A stretch of 64,000 nt of DNA, from the NCBI RefSeq assembly GCF_006335145.1, contig NZ_VDMN01000002.1, forward strand, positions 682,001-746,000. Direction: 5' to 3'. A model generated the notes under the pieces. The model saw only the letters and a list, made by a program, of their open reading frames with translations. It searched no databases and was not told the DNA's origin. The stretch is from Aliirhizobium smilacinae. GTDB lineage: Bacteria > Pseudomonadota > Alphaproteobacteria > Rhizobiales > Rhizobiaceae. Positions 32,799 to 41,114 of the stretch are shown here, piece by piece (the stretch's first letter is position 1; every line of letters begins with the position of its first letter). The position numbers and the translations under genes are program-made.

Positions 32799-33848
32799 TT
32801 ACGGGACGTGCCGCAGCCACTCTTCTGTAGAGAATTTTTCTTTCGCCAGCTTCTCCGCCTCGGCATATTCCGCGTCAGAAATCGTGCCGGTCGTGCCGCC
32901 GTTGAGGGAAACGAAGGTCTCTTTCATCCGGCGGATGATCTCTTCGCGCGGCAGGCCGGTCTGGCTGCGCAGGGGATCTACGCGCTTGACGGCGCTGGTT
33001 GTGCCCTTGTCGCTGAGTTTTTCGCGGCCGATGCGCAGGACCTTGACCATCTTCTCGGCATCCATGTCATAGGCCATGGTGACGTGGTGCAGCACGGCGC
33101 CGGAGGAAAAACGCTTTTGCGCAGCGCCGCCGATCTTGCCCTTGGAGCTGGAGATATCGTTGAGCGGCTTGTAGAAGGCGTCGATGCCCAGCGACTGGAG
33201 CGCCTTTAAGACCCAGTCGTCGAGAAAGGCGTAGGAATCGGCAAAGCTCATGTCACGCACCAGTTCGGCCGGCGCGTAAAGCGAATAGGTGACGCTGTTT
33301 CCGGGTTCGACCAACATCGCGCCGCCGCCGGTGACGCGGCGGACGGTTTCGATGCCGAATTCGGCGGTGGCTTCCATGTCCACTTCGTTGCGGAGCGACT
33401 GGAAACTGCCGATGATGATGGCCGGGCGTTCCCATTCCCAGAACCGCAGACAGGGGCCGCGCCGGCCGGTGCCGACTTCCCTCGCCAGCACTTCATCGAG
33501 TGCCAGATGCATGGTCGGCGTCTGAGCGGGCGCTTCGATGATCTGCCATTCGTAATCGCGCCAGGTGCCGGTGACGCCGAGCGCCCGGCGCACCGCAATC
33601 GCGACAGCCTCGGGGCTGAAGCCGATCATTTCGGCGCCCGGCCGCAATCCGCCACGGATAGCGGCAACGATGTCCTCCACTTTGGCTGAGGCGGCAAGGC
33701 CCTCCAGCGAGAGACGGATATCGTCCAGCGCTTCCGCCGGTTCGAGGAAGAAGTCACCCGAGACCTGGACATTCGAAAGGAGACCATCCTGGATCTCGAC
33801 TTCTACGACGACGAGCTTTCCGCCCTGGACCTTGTATTCACCATGCAT
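32799..33848 (-). CDS. Lipoate-protein ligase A family enzyme with N-terminal accessory domain
   Basis: This enzyme attaches lipoate or octanoate to 2-oxoacid dehydrogenases or GcvH. Residues about 1-90 (VQGGKLVVVEVEIQDGLLSN, VSGDFFLEPAEALDDIRLSL) resemble the LplA accessory domain, here placed before the catalytic domain, whereas in E. coli LplA it is C-terminal. The catalytic part has RRVTGGGAMLVEPGNSVTYS and KGKIGGAAQKR with the active-site lysine. From ATG 33848 the protein has about 349 residues. It is on the same strand as the MetQ-like gene 43 bases upstream. Confidence 0.88.
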   Translation of the reverse strand: MHGEYKVQGGKLVVVEVEIQDGLLSNVQVSGDFFLEPAEALDDIRLSLEGLAASAKVEDIVAAIRGGLRPGAEMIGFSPEAVAIAVRRALGVTGTWRDYEWQIIEAPAQTPTMHLALDEVLAREVGTGRRGPCLRFWEWERPAIIIGSFQSLRNEVDMEATAEFGIETVRRVTGGGAMLVEPGNSVTYSLYAPAELVRDMSFADSYAFLDDWVLKALQSLGIDAFYKPLNDISSSKGKIGGAAQKRFSSGAVLHHVTMAYDMDAEKMVKVLRIGREKLSDKGTTSAVKRVDPLRSQTGLPREEIIRRMKETFVSLNGGTTGTISDAEYAEAEKLAKEKFSTEEWLRHVP

Positions 33849-33891
33849 CGTGCTGCTTCCCAACTATGCCGTAATTATTGCCCGCCCGTGC

Positions 33892-34686
33892 TCACGGGAA
33901 GGAGACGAGGTCACCGTAAAGCGAGCGGAGCTTTGCCTTTACAGCGTCAGAACCGCGGTAGATGTCAATGAATTTGCGCAGGCGCGGATCGTCGCGCATG
34001 TCGGGGCGGGTGACGAACTGGAAGGCATAGATCGGGTCGTTTTCGAAGATCAGGCCGGAGGCCGGGTTAAGGCCTGCAAGCTTGGCGAAAGTCGGGTAGG
34101 TGGCGGCGGCATCGACATCATCGAGCGCGCGGGCGATCTGCGGTCCGTCGAGTTGCACGACACGCAGCGGCTTCACCCACTTGACGACATCTTCGAGTGT
34201 GGCGCGATGGCCGATACCGGGTTTCAGCTCGATCAGCTTGGCCTGCCGCAGCAGAAGCAGCGAACGGGCGGTGTTGACGGCGTCGCCGGAGAAGGCGATC
34301 TGCGCATTGTCGGGCAGTTCTTCCAGGGTTTTGTATTTCTTGGAATAGATGCCGAAGGGCGTGGCATAGGCTGGCGAAACGGCAACAAGATCGCGGCCGC
34401 CGGCCTGATTGGTGAATTCCAGATAGGGGATGTGCTGGAAGAGGTTGGCATCCATTTCCCGGTCGGCGACAGCGATGTTGGGCGTGTTCCAGTCGTTGAA
34501 CTCGACGAGTTCGACCTTGAGGCCCTGGGCCTTCGCCTCTTCGGCGGCAACTTCTGCAGCCTGATTGGAAATGCTGGTGGCAAGCGCGATGCGCAAAGGA
34601 GCCTCATCCTGCGCCGCGGCGATCGAGGCGGTGAGGGATGCTGCCATCAGGATTGCGATTGGGAGGATATGCCGGCGAAAGGTCAT
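33892..34686 (-). CDS. MetQ/NlpA-family binding protein
   Basis: This is a periplasmic binding protein of 264 residues, related to the methionine receptor MetQ. The signal peptide ILMAASLTASIAAA is cut before QDEAP; there is no lipobox cysteine, so it is probably soluble and not a lipoprotein like most MetQ proteins. Family motifs are WNTPNIAVADREMDANLFQH and IYSKKYKTLEELPDNAQIAF. No MetN or MetI gene is adjacent. The next gene downstream is a lipoate ligase, so a sulfur-compound or lipoate-related ligand is conceivable, but methionine remains the default. An IS110 element lies upstream of its leader. Confidence 0.88.
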   Translation of the reverse strand: MTFRRHILPIAILMAASLTASIAAAQDEAPLRIALATSISNQAAEVAAEEAKAQGLKVELVEFNDWNTPNIAVADREMDANLFQHIPYLEFTNQAGGRDLVAVSPAYATPFGIYSKKYKTLEELPDNAQIAFSGDAVNTARSLLLLRQAKLIELKPGIGHRATLEDVVKWVKPLRVVQLDGPQIARALDDVDAAATYPTFAKLAGLNPASGLIFENDPIYAFQFVTRPDMRDDPRLRKFIDIYRGSDAVKAKLRSLYGDLVSFP

Positions 34687-34904
34687 GGACGTGCTCGCAA
34701 ATGGGATCGGCGCGGCGACACTGTCACTGCACCGCAGTTTTGCGGTGCTTTACCTCTGTTTGTCGATGCAATCCATGGGGGAAATAAAAATTGTACTTAT
34801 GGAGTCAAGTTTATGGGCTGGAGAGGCGTTGCCGGTAGTTCTGGTGATAACCGCAGATCACCGACGGAGCTGTTTTCGACGACGTGGCCTCAATCACCCT
34901 CACT

Positions 34905-34921
34905 CCTGTGACAAGCACAGG
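34905..34921. repeat. Short REP-like hairpin
   Basis: CCTGTG-ACAAG-CACAGG, in the context CACTCCTGTGACAAGCACAG, a motif I recall as frequent in rhizobial intergenic regions. Confidence 0.45.
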
Positions 34922-34965
34922 GATTGTCTATCGAGAAATGTGCTTTACTGCTGCCGAAGCCTGGA

Positions 34966-34995
34966 TGATCCCCGGGATGGCCTTCCCGGGGATCA
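34966..34995. repeat. Perfect 12-bp palindrome at the IS110 left flank
   Basis: TGATCCCCGGGA (34966-34977) and its complement TCCCGGGGATCA (34984-34995) enclose a 6-base loop. Its right end GGGGATCA recurs at 36204-36211, at the other side of the transposase gene. Confidence 0.7.
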
Positions 34996-35138
34996 TGCGG
35001 TGGCGCGCCCGGACAGGAATAGGTCTTTCCGACCGGCCTCATGGTGGGCCGCTGCCGCACCAGCTTCGCATCGCTTGTTGACTTGAAAGGGCCGGCTTTC
35101 GCCGCGCCCGCAGACAATGCTAAGCATGGAGCACCATC
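34996..35138 (+). ncRNA. Candidate bridge-RNA region of the IS110 element
   Basis: The 143 bases between the supposed left end and the transposase start contain consecutive stems: GGTC-TTTCC-GACC (35022-35034), GGTGGGC with GCCGCACC (about 35043-35062) and GAAAG-GGCCGG-CTTTC (35085-35100). In the IS110 subgroup the bridge RNA lies in this position. No sequence proof of the guide loops was possible here. Confidence 0.35.
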
Positions 35139-36092
35139 ATGACCCCGAATGCCGATAAAATCCAGTTCGCCCTCGGCTGTGACGTCTCCTGCCGGACCGT
35201 CACCATCTTCGACAGCCGAAGCCATCAGACAAGCACCGTCGAAAATACACCAGCGGCCCTTCGAAAGGCGCTTGAACCCTATGCAGGCTGCCGCGATGTG
35301 CTGGCCGTCTGTGATGCATCCGGCGGATACGAGGACATGCTGCTGAGCGTCCTTGCCGCCCTCGCCATTCCCACCCACCGGGCCGATGCTGCCAAGGTCA
35401 AGGCCTTCATCCGCTCCTTCGGCACCAGAGCCAAGACCGATCCGATCGATGCGCGCTTCCTGGCCCATTACGCACTTGATCGCGGCACCAGGCTTTGCCG
35501 TTGGCAACTGCCGGAAAAGACGCAAAGCATGGTCAAACTGCTTGTCGCCCGTCGCGCCGATCTCGTGGCCATGCGGGTGCAGGAAACCAATAGGCTGGCA
35601 GCCCCTCGCAACAGGCCGATTGCAACTCAGATCAAAAGCCATGTCCGAGATCTCGACCGGCGCATTGTGGAGACAGAAAGGCAGATCGACCTGCTGATCG
35701 CCAAAAGCCCGCAGATGGCGCAACGCAGAACCATTCTGCAATCGGTTCCCGGCATTGGTCCCGTCGTTTCCGCCATGCTGATCGCCACCATGCCCGAGCT
35801 TGGCCATATCGATCGCCGCAAGGCTGCCGGCCTTTCCGGTTGCGCGCCTCATCCGCGCGATAGCGGCGCAATGCAGCGCCATCGAGTCACCTCGGGCGGA
35901 AGACGACAGATCAGGCCGGTGCTCTTCACCGCCGCCCTCACGGCAATCCGCGGAACGAGCCCCCTGGCAGACGGCTACCGACGGCTCGTCGCAGCCGGAA
36001 AGCCGAAGCGCCTCGCAATCAACGCCATCATGCGACGCATCGTCGTCATCGCAAATGCGAGGCTAAAAGAATACGAGACGCAACTGACTTGA
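35139..36092 (+). CDS. IS110-family transposase (recombinase)
   Basis: This 317-residue recombinase has the RuvC-like DEDD domain at the N-terminus and the Transposase_20 domain at the C-terminus. Acidic residues are Asp15 (GCDVS), Asp59 (VCDASGGYED), Asp101 and Asp104 (KTDPIDARF). Position 59 is usually Glu in this family. The second domain has LQSVPGIGPVVSAMLIATMP and GLSGCAPHPRDSG; the probable catalytic serine is Ser252 in VTSGGRRQ. The frame is intact, so the element may be active. Confidence 0.93.
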   Translation: MTPNADKIQFALGCDVSCRTVTIFDSRSHQTSTVENTPAALRKALEPYAGCRDVLAVCDASGGYEDMLLSVLAALAIPTHRADAAKVKAFIRSFGTRAKTDPIDARFLAHYALDRGTRLCRWQLPEKTQSMVKLLVARRADLVAMRVQETNRLAAPRNRPIATQIKSHVRDLDRRIVETERQIDLLIAKSPQMAQRRTILQSVPGIGPVVSAMLIATMPELGHIDRRKAAGLSGCAPHPRDSGAMQRHRVTSGGRRQIRPVLFTAALTAIRGTSPLADGYRRLVAAGKPKRLAINAIMRRIVVIANARLKEYETQLT

Positions 36093-36208
36093 TGAGGGAG
36101 AGGTTGGTTGCCGCTCATGGCTAAAGAGACCTTGGTGATGCTGAACCGTAAGCCTTGCCAGCAATCCGGGGCTATCGACATCGCTGCCGGCAACCGGAGG
36201 AGCGGGGA

Positions 36209-36964
36209 TCAGAGACCCATGGCTTTCAGTTCCTGCAGCGGCGGGATGGTGTCGAACATGTGCTGGTCGAGGCGGTCCCAGATGATGCCGCAGGTCGGCT
36301 TGTGCGGGCTGCAGACACCGATTGTGCGGGTGGGGGTGAAGATGACATCGACGACGGTGTCATAGACATCGGGGTTGAGCTTTTCCGACAGAACCTGGCA
36401 GTCGTGGACGACGGCGGCACAGGGGGTTTCGACGGAAATCTTGCCGAGCTGATAGAGCATGCCCCATTCGGCATCGAAGAAACCGTGGCCCTTGCCGAAA
36501 CGCACGCCTTCAAGATTGATCGCACCGGTGCCGGTGACCATGTAATCGACATTCGGCAGCTTGGTCTGGATCTCGGCGAGCGTCATGTGCTTTCCGATGC
36601 GCTCCATGCCGTCGAGCGTGGAGGCGTAAAGATAGAGTTCGGGCGCGATCTTCGATGGATCGAGCAGCCAGAAGCCGCGCTTGATCGAATAGGTGGTCAT
36701 CAGCACCAGCTTGCCGTCTTTCAAGGCCTGCAAACGCAGCCGGTCGAGGCAGTTGTCGGGAGTGATGAAGATCAGGCGGGCGTCGCGGTAATAGGGGTTG
36801 TCGAGCAGGCGGTCGACGGCCGCTTCGCCTCCTTCGAAATCGGCGATGAATTCGGCGAAATCGAAATGAAAACGGCTGTCGGCGATGGCGACCTTGCGCA
36901 ATTCGGTCCAGACGCGTTCGCGCACAGAAGACTTATGATCGGCGATTTCAGCGTGGGTGGACAT
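36209..36964 (-). CDS. 5-formyltetrahydrofolate cycloligase paralog (COG0212-like), copy B
   Basis: This 251-residue protein belongs to the 5-FCL/MTHFS superfamily, but to the paralog group whose signature is GVRFGKGHGFFDAEWGML instead of the classic G.RLGYGGGYYDR. Other family parts are ARLIFITPDNCLDRLRLQAL, then VVHDCQVLSEKLNPDVYDT and VVDVIFTPTRTI. Such paralogs are known from comparative genomics to associate with thiamin metabolism and need not act on 5-formyl-THF. AAGGAG precedes ATG 36964. It ends the operon, 18 bases after the fused permease, and is a diverged relative of the first gene (40368-41108). Confidence 0.85.
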   Translation of the reverse strand: MSTHAEIADHKSSVRERVWTELRKVAIADSRFHFDFAEFIADFEGGEAAVDRLLDNPYYRDARLIFITPDNCLDRLRLQALKDGKLVLMTTYSIKRGFWLLDPSKIAPELYLYASTLDGMERIGKHMTLAEIQTKLPNVDYMVTGTGAINLEGVRFGKGHGFFDAEWGMLYQLGKISVETPCAAVVHDCQVLSEKLNPDVYDTVVDVIFTPTRTIGVCSPHKPTCGIIWDRLDQHMFDTIPPLQELKAMGL

Positions 36965-36982
36965 GGGGGCTCCTTGTAACAT

Positions 36983-38593
36983 TCAGGCGGCCGGCTGCAT
37001 GCCGCGCTTTTGCAGCACATGCCGTTCGATGACGATGACGATTTGATAGAAGAGGACCGAGATGAGGACCGAGACCACGGCGACCGTCCAGATCATACCG
37101 TAGTCGAGATACCCTCTCGACTGGTTCAGAAGATTGCCGAGCCCGGTGCCGGTGGCGAGCCATTCGGCGATCATCACGCCCAAAAGCGCACGTGGCACGG
37201 CAAGCCGCATGGCGGCGAAGAGATAAGGCAGGGACGCCGGGATCGAGACGAGCCTGAGCTCGGTGAAGGGGCTGGCGCCATAGGCGCGCACCACATCGAG
37301 CGCCCCGCGCGAGACCATGCCGAGACCCTGCGCCAGCGTGACGAAGGCCGGGAAGAACGTGACGGAGATGGTGATCCAGAGGATGAGCGAAGGCCCGCGT
37401 CCGAGAAGCAGCACGAGAAGCGGCGTCAGCGCCACGAGCGGCATGGTCTGCGTCACCAGCGCCACCGGCATGAACGAACGGACGATGCCGGGGCGCACGA
37501 CCGAGGCGAGCGCCAGCGCAAAGGCGAAGGCGAGGCCGGCGGCCATGCCGATCAGCGTCATCGGCAGCGTCTGGCCGAGTGCTGCGAGGAGGCGCGTCTG
37601 GGCCGATGTCGCTGACGGTGCCAGAAAGAGATAGTCGAAGACGCCGGCCGGTGTCTTGGCAATCATTGCCGGTGTGCCGAGAACTTTTAGCAGCAGCCAC
37701 CAGACGATGAAAGGGAGCGTGATCGAGGCGAGCGTGATGGCGATTGTCGAAACAAGGCTGCCCTCGGAACGGATGCCGGGCGGCGTTGCGGCAACGGTGA
37801 CGGCGCGGGTGGAGCGGGTGAGGCGGGCTTCGATAAGCGCGAAAATGCCGTAGGCGATCAGCGCCATGGCGGTGGCGGCAAGGCCGATGCCCCAGAGACG
37901 GGCGGGATCGGCGCGGCCGAGCGAGCCGATCAGATAGGCGCCGAGGCCGAAACGGCCGCCGCCGCCGAATTCCGCCAGGATCGAACCGAGCACGGCGGCC
38001 GGTGCCGCGACGCGCAGGCCGGCGAGAATGGCGGGTAGGGCGGAGCGGATTTCGACGAGGCAGAGAAGAGCTAGGCGTCCGCCGCCATAGGCGCGCACGA
38101 CATCGAGCATGCGTTTGTCCGTCTGGCTGATGCCGGTGACGGTGGCGCTCATGGTGACGAAATAACAGCCGAGTGCGGCGAGCACGACCCGCGGCGTCAT
38201 GCCTGAAAAGGTCAGCACCAGGATCGGGGAAATGGCGATCGGCGGCAGCGCGAAGATCGCGACATTGAGGCCGCGACCGAGGCGTGCTGCGACCGGTGAG
38301 ACGGCGAAGAGGATGCCGGCGAGGATGGCGAGGCCATTGCCGATCAGGAAGCCGAGGGATGCGCCCTGGAAGGTCGCGAGGATATGTAAGGGATAATCAC
38401 CGCGATCCGACCATAAGCGGATGAGGACTTCGGTCGGGGCAGGCAAAGCGCCGCCGGCGACGAGCTTGAAGCGGCCGAGGACTTCCCAGAGGGCGAGCAG
38501 AATTGCTGCGTTTCTGAGCGCGGACCAGTGGCGAAAACCGGTTTCGCTTTTGGTTGTCCCGGAAGATGCTCCAAGCGCCGTCTCAGTGGCCAT
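36983..38593 (-). CDS. Double-length ABC permease (two fused permease domains)
   Basis: This 536-residue membrane protein is a tandem fusion of two SsuC/TauC/ThiX-type permeases, so one polypeptide forms the whole channel. First unit: about residues 25-270, with EAA-type loop LDVVRAYGGGRLALLCLVEI; second unit: about 290-530, with LDVVRAYGASPFTELRLVSI. Both loops are intact, so two ATPase subunits can dock. I start at ATG 38593, which overlaps the ATPase gene by 11 bases; the frame extends to 38728 over that gene. It is followed by cycloligase paralog B. Confidence 0.9.
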   Translation of the reverse strand: MATETALGASSGTTKSETGFRHWSALRNAAILLALWEVLGRFKLVAGGALPAPTEVLIRLWSDRGDYPLHILATFQGASLGFLIGNGLAILAGILFAVSPVAARLGRGLNVAIFALPPIAISPILVLTFSGMTPRVVLAALGCYFVTMSATVTGISQTDKRMLDVVRAYGGGRLALLCLVEIRSALPAILAGLRVAAPAAVLGSILAEFGGGGRFGLGAYLIGSLGRADPARLWGIGLAATAMALIAYGIFALIEARLTRSTRAVTVAATPPGIRSEGSLVSTIAITLASITLPFIVWWLLLKVLGTPAMIAKTPAGVFDYLFLAPSATSAQTRLLAALGQTLPMTLIGMAAGLAFAFALALASVVRPGIVRSFMPVALVTQTMPLVALTPLLVLLLGRGPSLILWITISVTFFPAFVTLAQGLGMVSRGALDVVRAYGASPFTELRLVSIPASLPYLFAAMRLAVPRALLGVMIAEWLATGTGLGNLLNQSRGYLDYGMIWTVAVVSVLISVLFYQIVIVIERHVLQKRGMQPAA

Positions 38594-39353
38594 CCAGCGC
38601 CTCCGCGACCTGATCTTCGAGGGCATGGAATTCCGGTGTGGTAAAAATTTCCGGCAGGCGGGGGCGGGCGAGCGGGATATCGACAACCTTGCCGATGCGG
38701 CCCGGTCGGCTTTGCATGACGACGACACGGTCGGCGAGGAAGACAGCCTCGTCTATGCCGTGGGTGACAAGCAGCGTCGTTGCGCGGTTCTTCATCCAGA
38801 TGCGCTGCAGCTCGATATTCATCTGGCGGCGGAGAATCTGGTCGAGCGCGCCAAAAGGTTCGTCGAGGAACAGGACTTTCGGATCGGTGACGAGGGCACG
38901 GGCAATCGACACGCGCTGGCGCATGCCGCCTGACAGTTCGCCGGGCAGCGACTTCTCGAAGCCCTTGAGACCGACGAGGTCGATCAGGCCGTCAATCTTG
39001 GCGGTGAAATCGGAGCGTTTGCGACCGAGCACGTCGAGCGGCAGGGCGATATTGTCCTCGACACTGCGCCAGGGCATCAGGGCGGCATCCTGAAAGGCTA
39101 CGCCGGTGAGGCCGGCCTTTGCCGCCTGTTGCGGTTTCATGCCGGCAACGCCGATCTCGCCCGATGTGGCGTCATCGAGGCCGAGCGCCAGACGCAGCAT
39201 GGTGGACTTGCCGCAGCCGGATGGGCCGATCAGCGCGGTGAACGAGCCTGCCGGGCAATCGAGAGAAACATTGTCGAGCGCCTGAACGACAGTCCCGCGC
39301 CCCTGAAAGGAGCGCGAGACGGTTTCAAGCGTGATGCCGGTATTCGAGATCAT
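38583..39353 (-). CDS. NMT1/THI5-type ABC importer ATP-binding protein
   Basis: This 256-residue ATPase is of the nitrate/sulfonate/HMP (SsuB/ThiZ-like) branch. Walker A is GPSGCGKSTML, signature LSGGMRQRVSIARAL, Walker B VLFLDEPFGALDQI, switch His in LLVTHGIDEAVFLAD. The true start is ATG 39353, one codon after the first possible TTG; it overlaps the binding-protein stop as TGATG. The C-terminus overlaps the fused permease gene by 11 bases. These couplings imply one translation unit. Confidence 0.92.
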   Translation of the reverse strand: MISNTGITLETVSRSFQGRGTVVQALDNVSLDCPAGSFTALIGPSGCGKSTMLRLALGLDDATSGEIGVAGMKPQQAAKAGLTGVAFQDAALMPWRSVEDNIALPLDVLGRKRSDFTAKIDGLIDLVGLKGFEKSLPGELSGGMRQRVSIARALVTDPKVLFLDEPFGALDQILRRQMNIELQRIWMKNRATTLLVTHGIDEAVFLADRVVVMQSRPGRIGKVVDIPLARPRLPEIFTTPEFHALEDQVAEALDGH

Positions 39354-40324
39354 CAAACTTCTTCGAGAACGGTGGTGTCGAAATATTCGCGCTTGGCAGT
39401 GATGCCGACGGCGGCGAGCGCCTCGATATTGGCGGCAATCGCTTCCTCGCTCATCGAGAAGATGCCGTTGGCGTTTTCGATCAGCGGCTTCTGCGCAGTG
39501 TTGAAATAGACCTCGTTTTCGATCGAACGGCCGGTGCCCTTGAACCAGGTGTCGGCAAAGGTCTTGGGGAAGGCAGCCGGGTCTGCAAGGTTTTCTTCCC
39601 AGCCCTTGCGGCTGGCCTTGAGAAAGGCAACGATTTCCTTGCGCTTGGCCTTCAGCACTTCTTCGGTGACGACGACGGTGTCGTTGAAGATGGTGAAGCC
39701 GAAGTCATAAAGCAGGAAGGAGGTTGCTTCCTCGCCGGCCTGTTTGATGGTGAAAGGCACGTTGGTGGTGAAGTCGACGGAAGCGTCGATCTCGCCCTTG
39801 ATCAGCGGTGTCGGATCGTAGGCGTAAGGCACGATGTTGACCTGGGCGCGGTCGATGCCGGAAATCTTCAGCATGGCTTCGACCGAGATGACGTTGACCG
39901 GCGGCACGGCGAGCGTCTTGCCGATCAGGTCCTTCGGTTGCTTGATCGGGTTTTTCGCCAGCGAGACGATGCCGATCGGGTTCTTCTGGTACTGGGCGCC
40001 GATGATCTTGAAGGGCGCGCCCTGTTCGACGATCGCCTTGATCGTGGTGTCTGGCGTCGTCAGCGTCAGGTCGGCCTTGCCGGCGATGATCGAGCTTTCC
40101 GGGATGACGTCCGGGCCGCCGGAGAGATATTCCAGCTCAAGGCCGGCTTCCTTGTAATAACCCTTGTCGGCCGCGAGGAAATAACCGGCGAATTCGGCAT
40201 CGTTGATCCACGAGGCCTGGAAGTTGAAAGGCGTGGCGGCAGAGGCCGAGCGGCCCATCATCGGCACGGTCGCGGCGGCGCCCATCAGGCCCATGAAATG
40301 GCGGCGGTTGAGGGAAAGATGCAT
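39353..40324 (-). CDS. NMT1/THI5-like periplasmic binding protein with Tat-like signal
   Basis: This 323-residue binding protein carries a signal with a twin-arginine (LNRRHFMGLMGAAAT) and an Ala-rich cut site before ATPFNF. Family motifs: NFQASWINDAEFAGYFLAAD, KGYYKEAGLELEYLSGGPDV, IIAGKADLTLTTPDT and GAQYQKNPIGIVSLAKNPI. The family includes ThiY-type receptors for pyrimidine thiamin precursors, and sulfonate and nitrate receptors. With cycloligase paralogs at both ends of the operon, a pyrimidine, pterin or folate-related ligand is my inference. Start is supported by AAGGAACAGC. Confidence 0.9.
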   Translation of the reverse strand: MHLSLNRRHFMGLMGAAATVPMMGRSASAATPFNFQASWINDAEFAGYFLAADKGYYKEAGLELEYLSGGPDVIPESSIIAGKADLTLTTPDTTIKAIVEQGAPFKIIGAQYQKNPIGIVSLAKNPIKQPKDLIGKTLAVPPVNVISVEAMLKISGIDRAQVNIVPYAYDPTPLIKGEIDASVDFTTNVPFTIKQAGEEATSFLLYDFGFTIFNDTVVVTEEVLKAKRKEIVAFLKASRKGWEENLADPAAFPKTFADTWFKGTGRSIENEVYFNTAQKPLIENANGIFSMSEEAIAANIEALAAVGITAKREYFDTTVLEEV

Positions 40325-40367
40325 CGGGCTGTTCCTTGTTATCGGGGTGATGGCTTAGGTAAATTCG

Positions 40368-41108
40368 TCAGGCGATGCCGCGCATGCGGGCAAGTTCTTT
40401 CAGTGGCGGCGTATTGACGATCTCGTCCCGCGTCAGCTGCTCCCACTTGATGCCACGGGGGCGCCGGGTGAGGCGTTCGACCGTCGAAATCCGGTTGGGT
40501 GTGGCGATGTAATCGACCTGAATATCGGTTTCGCTGGGGCTCAGTTGCTCATCGACCACCTGAACATCGTGGACGATCGCGGCGACCGGCGTCTTTTCGT
40601 CGATCAGGCCGAGATCGGTGAACATGCCCCATTCGAGATCGAAATAGGTGTGGCCCTTGCCGAAGCGGATACCATCCTTCGTCACCGCCGATGCACCGGT
40701 GGCGAGGAGGTCGAAACGGCCGATGCCGGTCAGCTCCTCAAGGCTGATGGGGCGGGCGAAATGTTCCATTCCGTCCAACCATGCCGCGAATGGGGCGGCT
40801 TCCGGCGGAACGATGCCCGGCGCCATGTAGAGAAAGCCGCGCTGCATGTTGTAGGTCGACATGACAAAGGCCTTGCCCTCGATGATCAGCCGGCGGCGCA
40901 GTTCGGTCATGGAATTGTCGGGCGTGACGAAAGCCAGCTTGCTGTCGGCAAAGGCCGGGAGGGCGACGATCCGGTCGGTCGCTTGTTCGACGCCGTCGAA
41001 ATCCGGAATGAACTCGCTGAAGCTCAAGTGAAAGCGCGTGTCGGGGCGAGCGACAACCTTGAGGTTATCCCAAATTCTCTGCCGGATCACGCGTGGTTGT
41101 GCCATCAT
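40368..41108 (-). CDS. 5-formyltetrahydrofolate cycloligase paralog (COG0212-like), copy A
   Basis: This is the first gene of the operon, 246 residues. It shares the layout of copy B: KLAFVTPDNSMTELRRRLII, LLATGASAVTKDGIRFGKG then HTYFDLEWGMF, and AAIVHDVQVVDEQLSPSET. Both copies keep the GKG..xFDxEWG motif and lack the classic GYGGGYYD. ATG 41108 is followed directly by ATG 41105, which has the better spacing to GAGG. The TTTCA-rich operator region lies just upstream, shared with the divergent rpiR-type gene. Confidence 0.85.
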   Translation of the reverse strand: MMAQPRVIRQRIWDNLKVVARPDTRFHLSFSEFIPDFDGVEQATDRIVALPAFADSKLAFVTPDNSMTELRRRLIIEGKAFVMSTYNMQRGFLYMAPGIVPPEAAPFAAWLDGMEHFARPISLEELTGIGRFDLLATGASAVTKDGIRFGKGHTYFDLEWGMFTDLGLIDEKTPVAAIVHDVQVVDEQLSPSETDIQVDYIATPNRISTVERLTRRPRGIKWEQLTRDEIVNTPPLKELARMRGIA

Positions 41109-41114
41109 GGCCTC

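Larger units (their letters stand above)
34687..34995. other. metQ-like leader and repeat-containing gap
   Basis: This stretch has no gene. It holds a perfect 8-bp hairpin (34729-34748, GCACCGCA-GTTT-TGCGGTGC) in the leader of the MetQ-like gene, the CCTGTG/CACAGG hairpin (34905-34921) and the 12-bp palindrome next to the IS element. Confidence 0.6.
34996..36211 (+). mobile_element. IS110-family insertion sequence (ends inferred)
   Basis: The transposase gene is certain; the ends are inferred from the 8-base direct repeat GGGGATCA (34988-34995 and 36204-36211), which would make a 1216-bp unit, a normal size for IS110 elements. These elements have no terminal inverted repeats and choose sites through a bridge RNA. 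The unit lies between the MetQ-like gene and the 3' end of the cycloligase operon; its right end would coincide with that operon's last stop codon. Confidence 0.5.
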
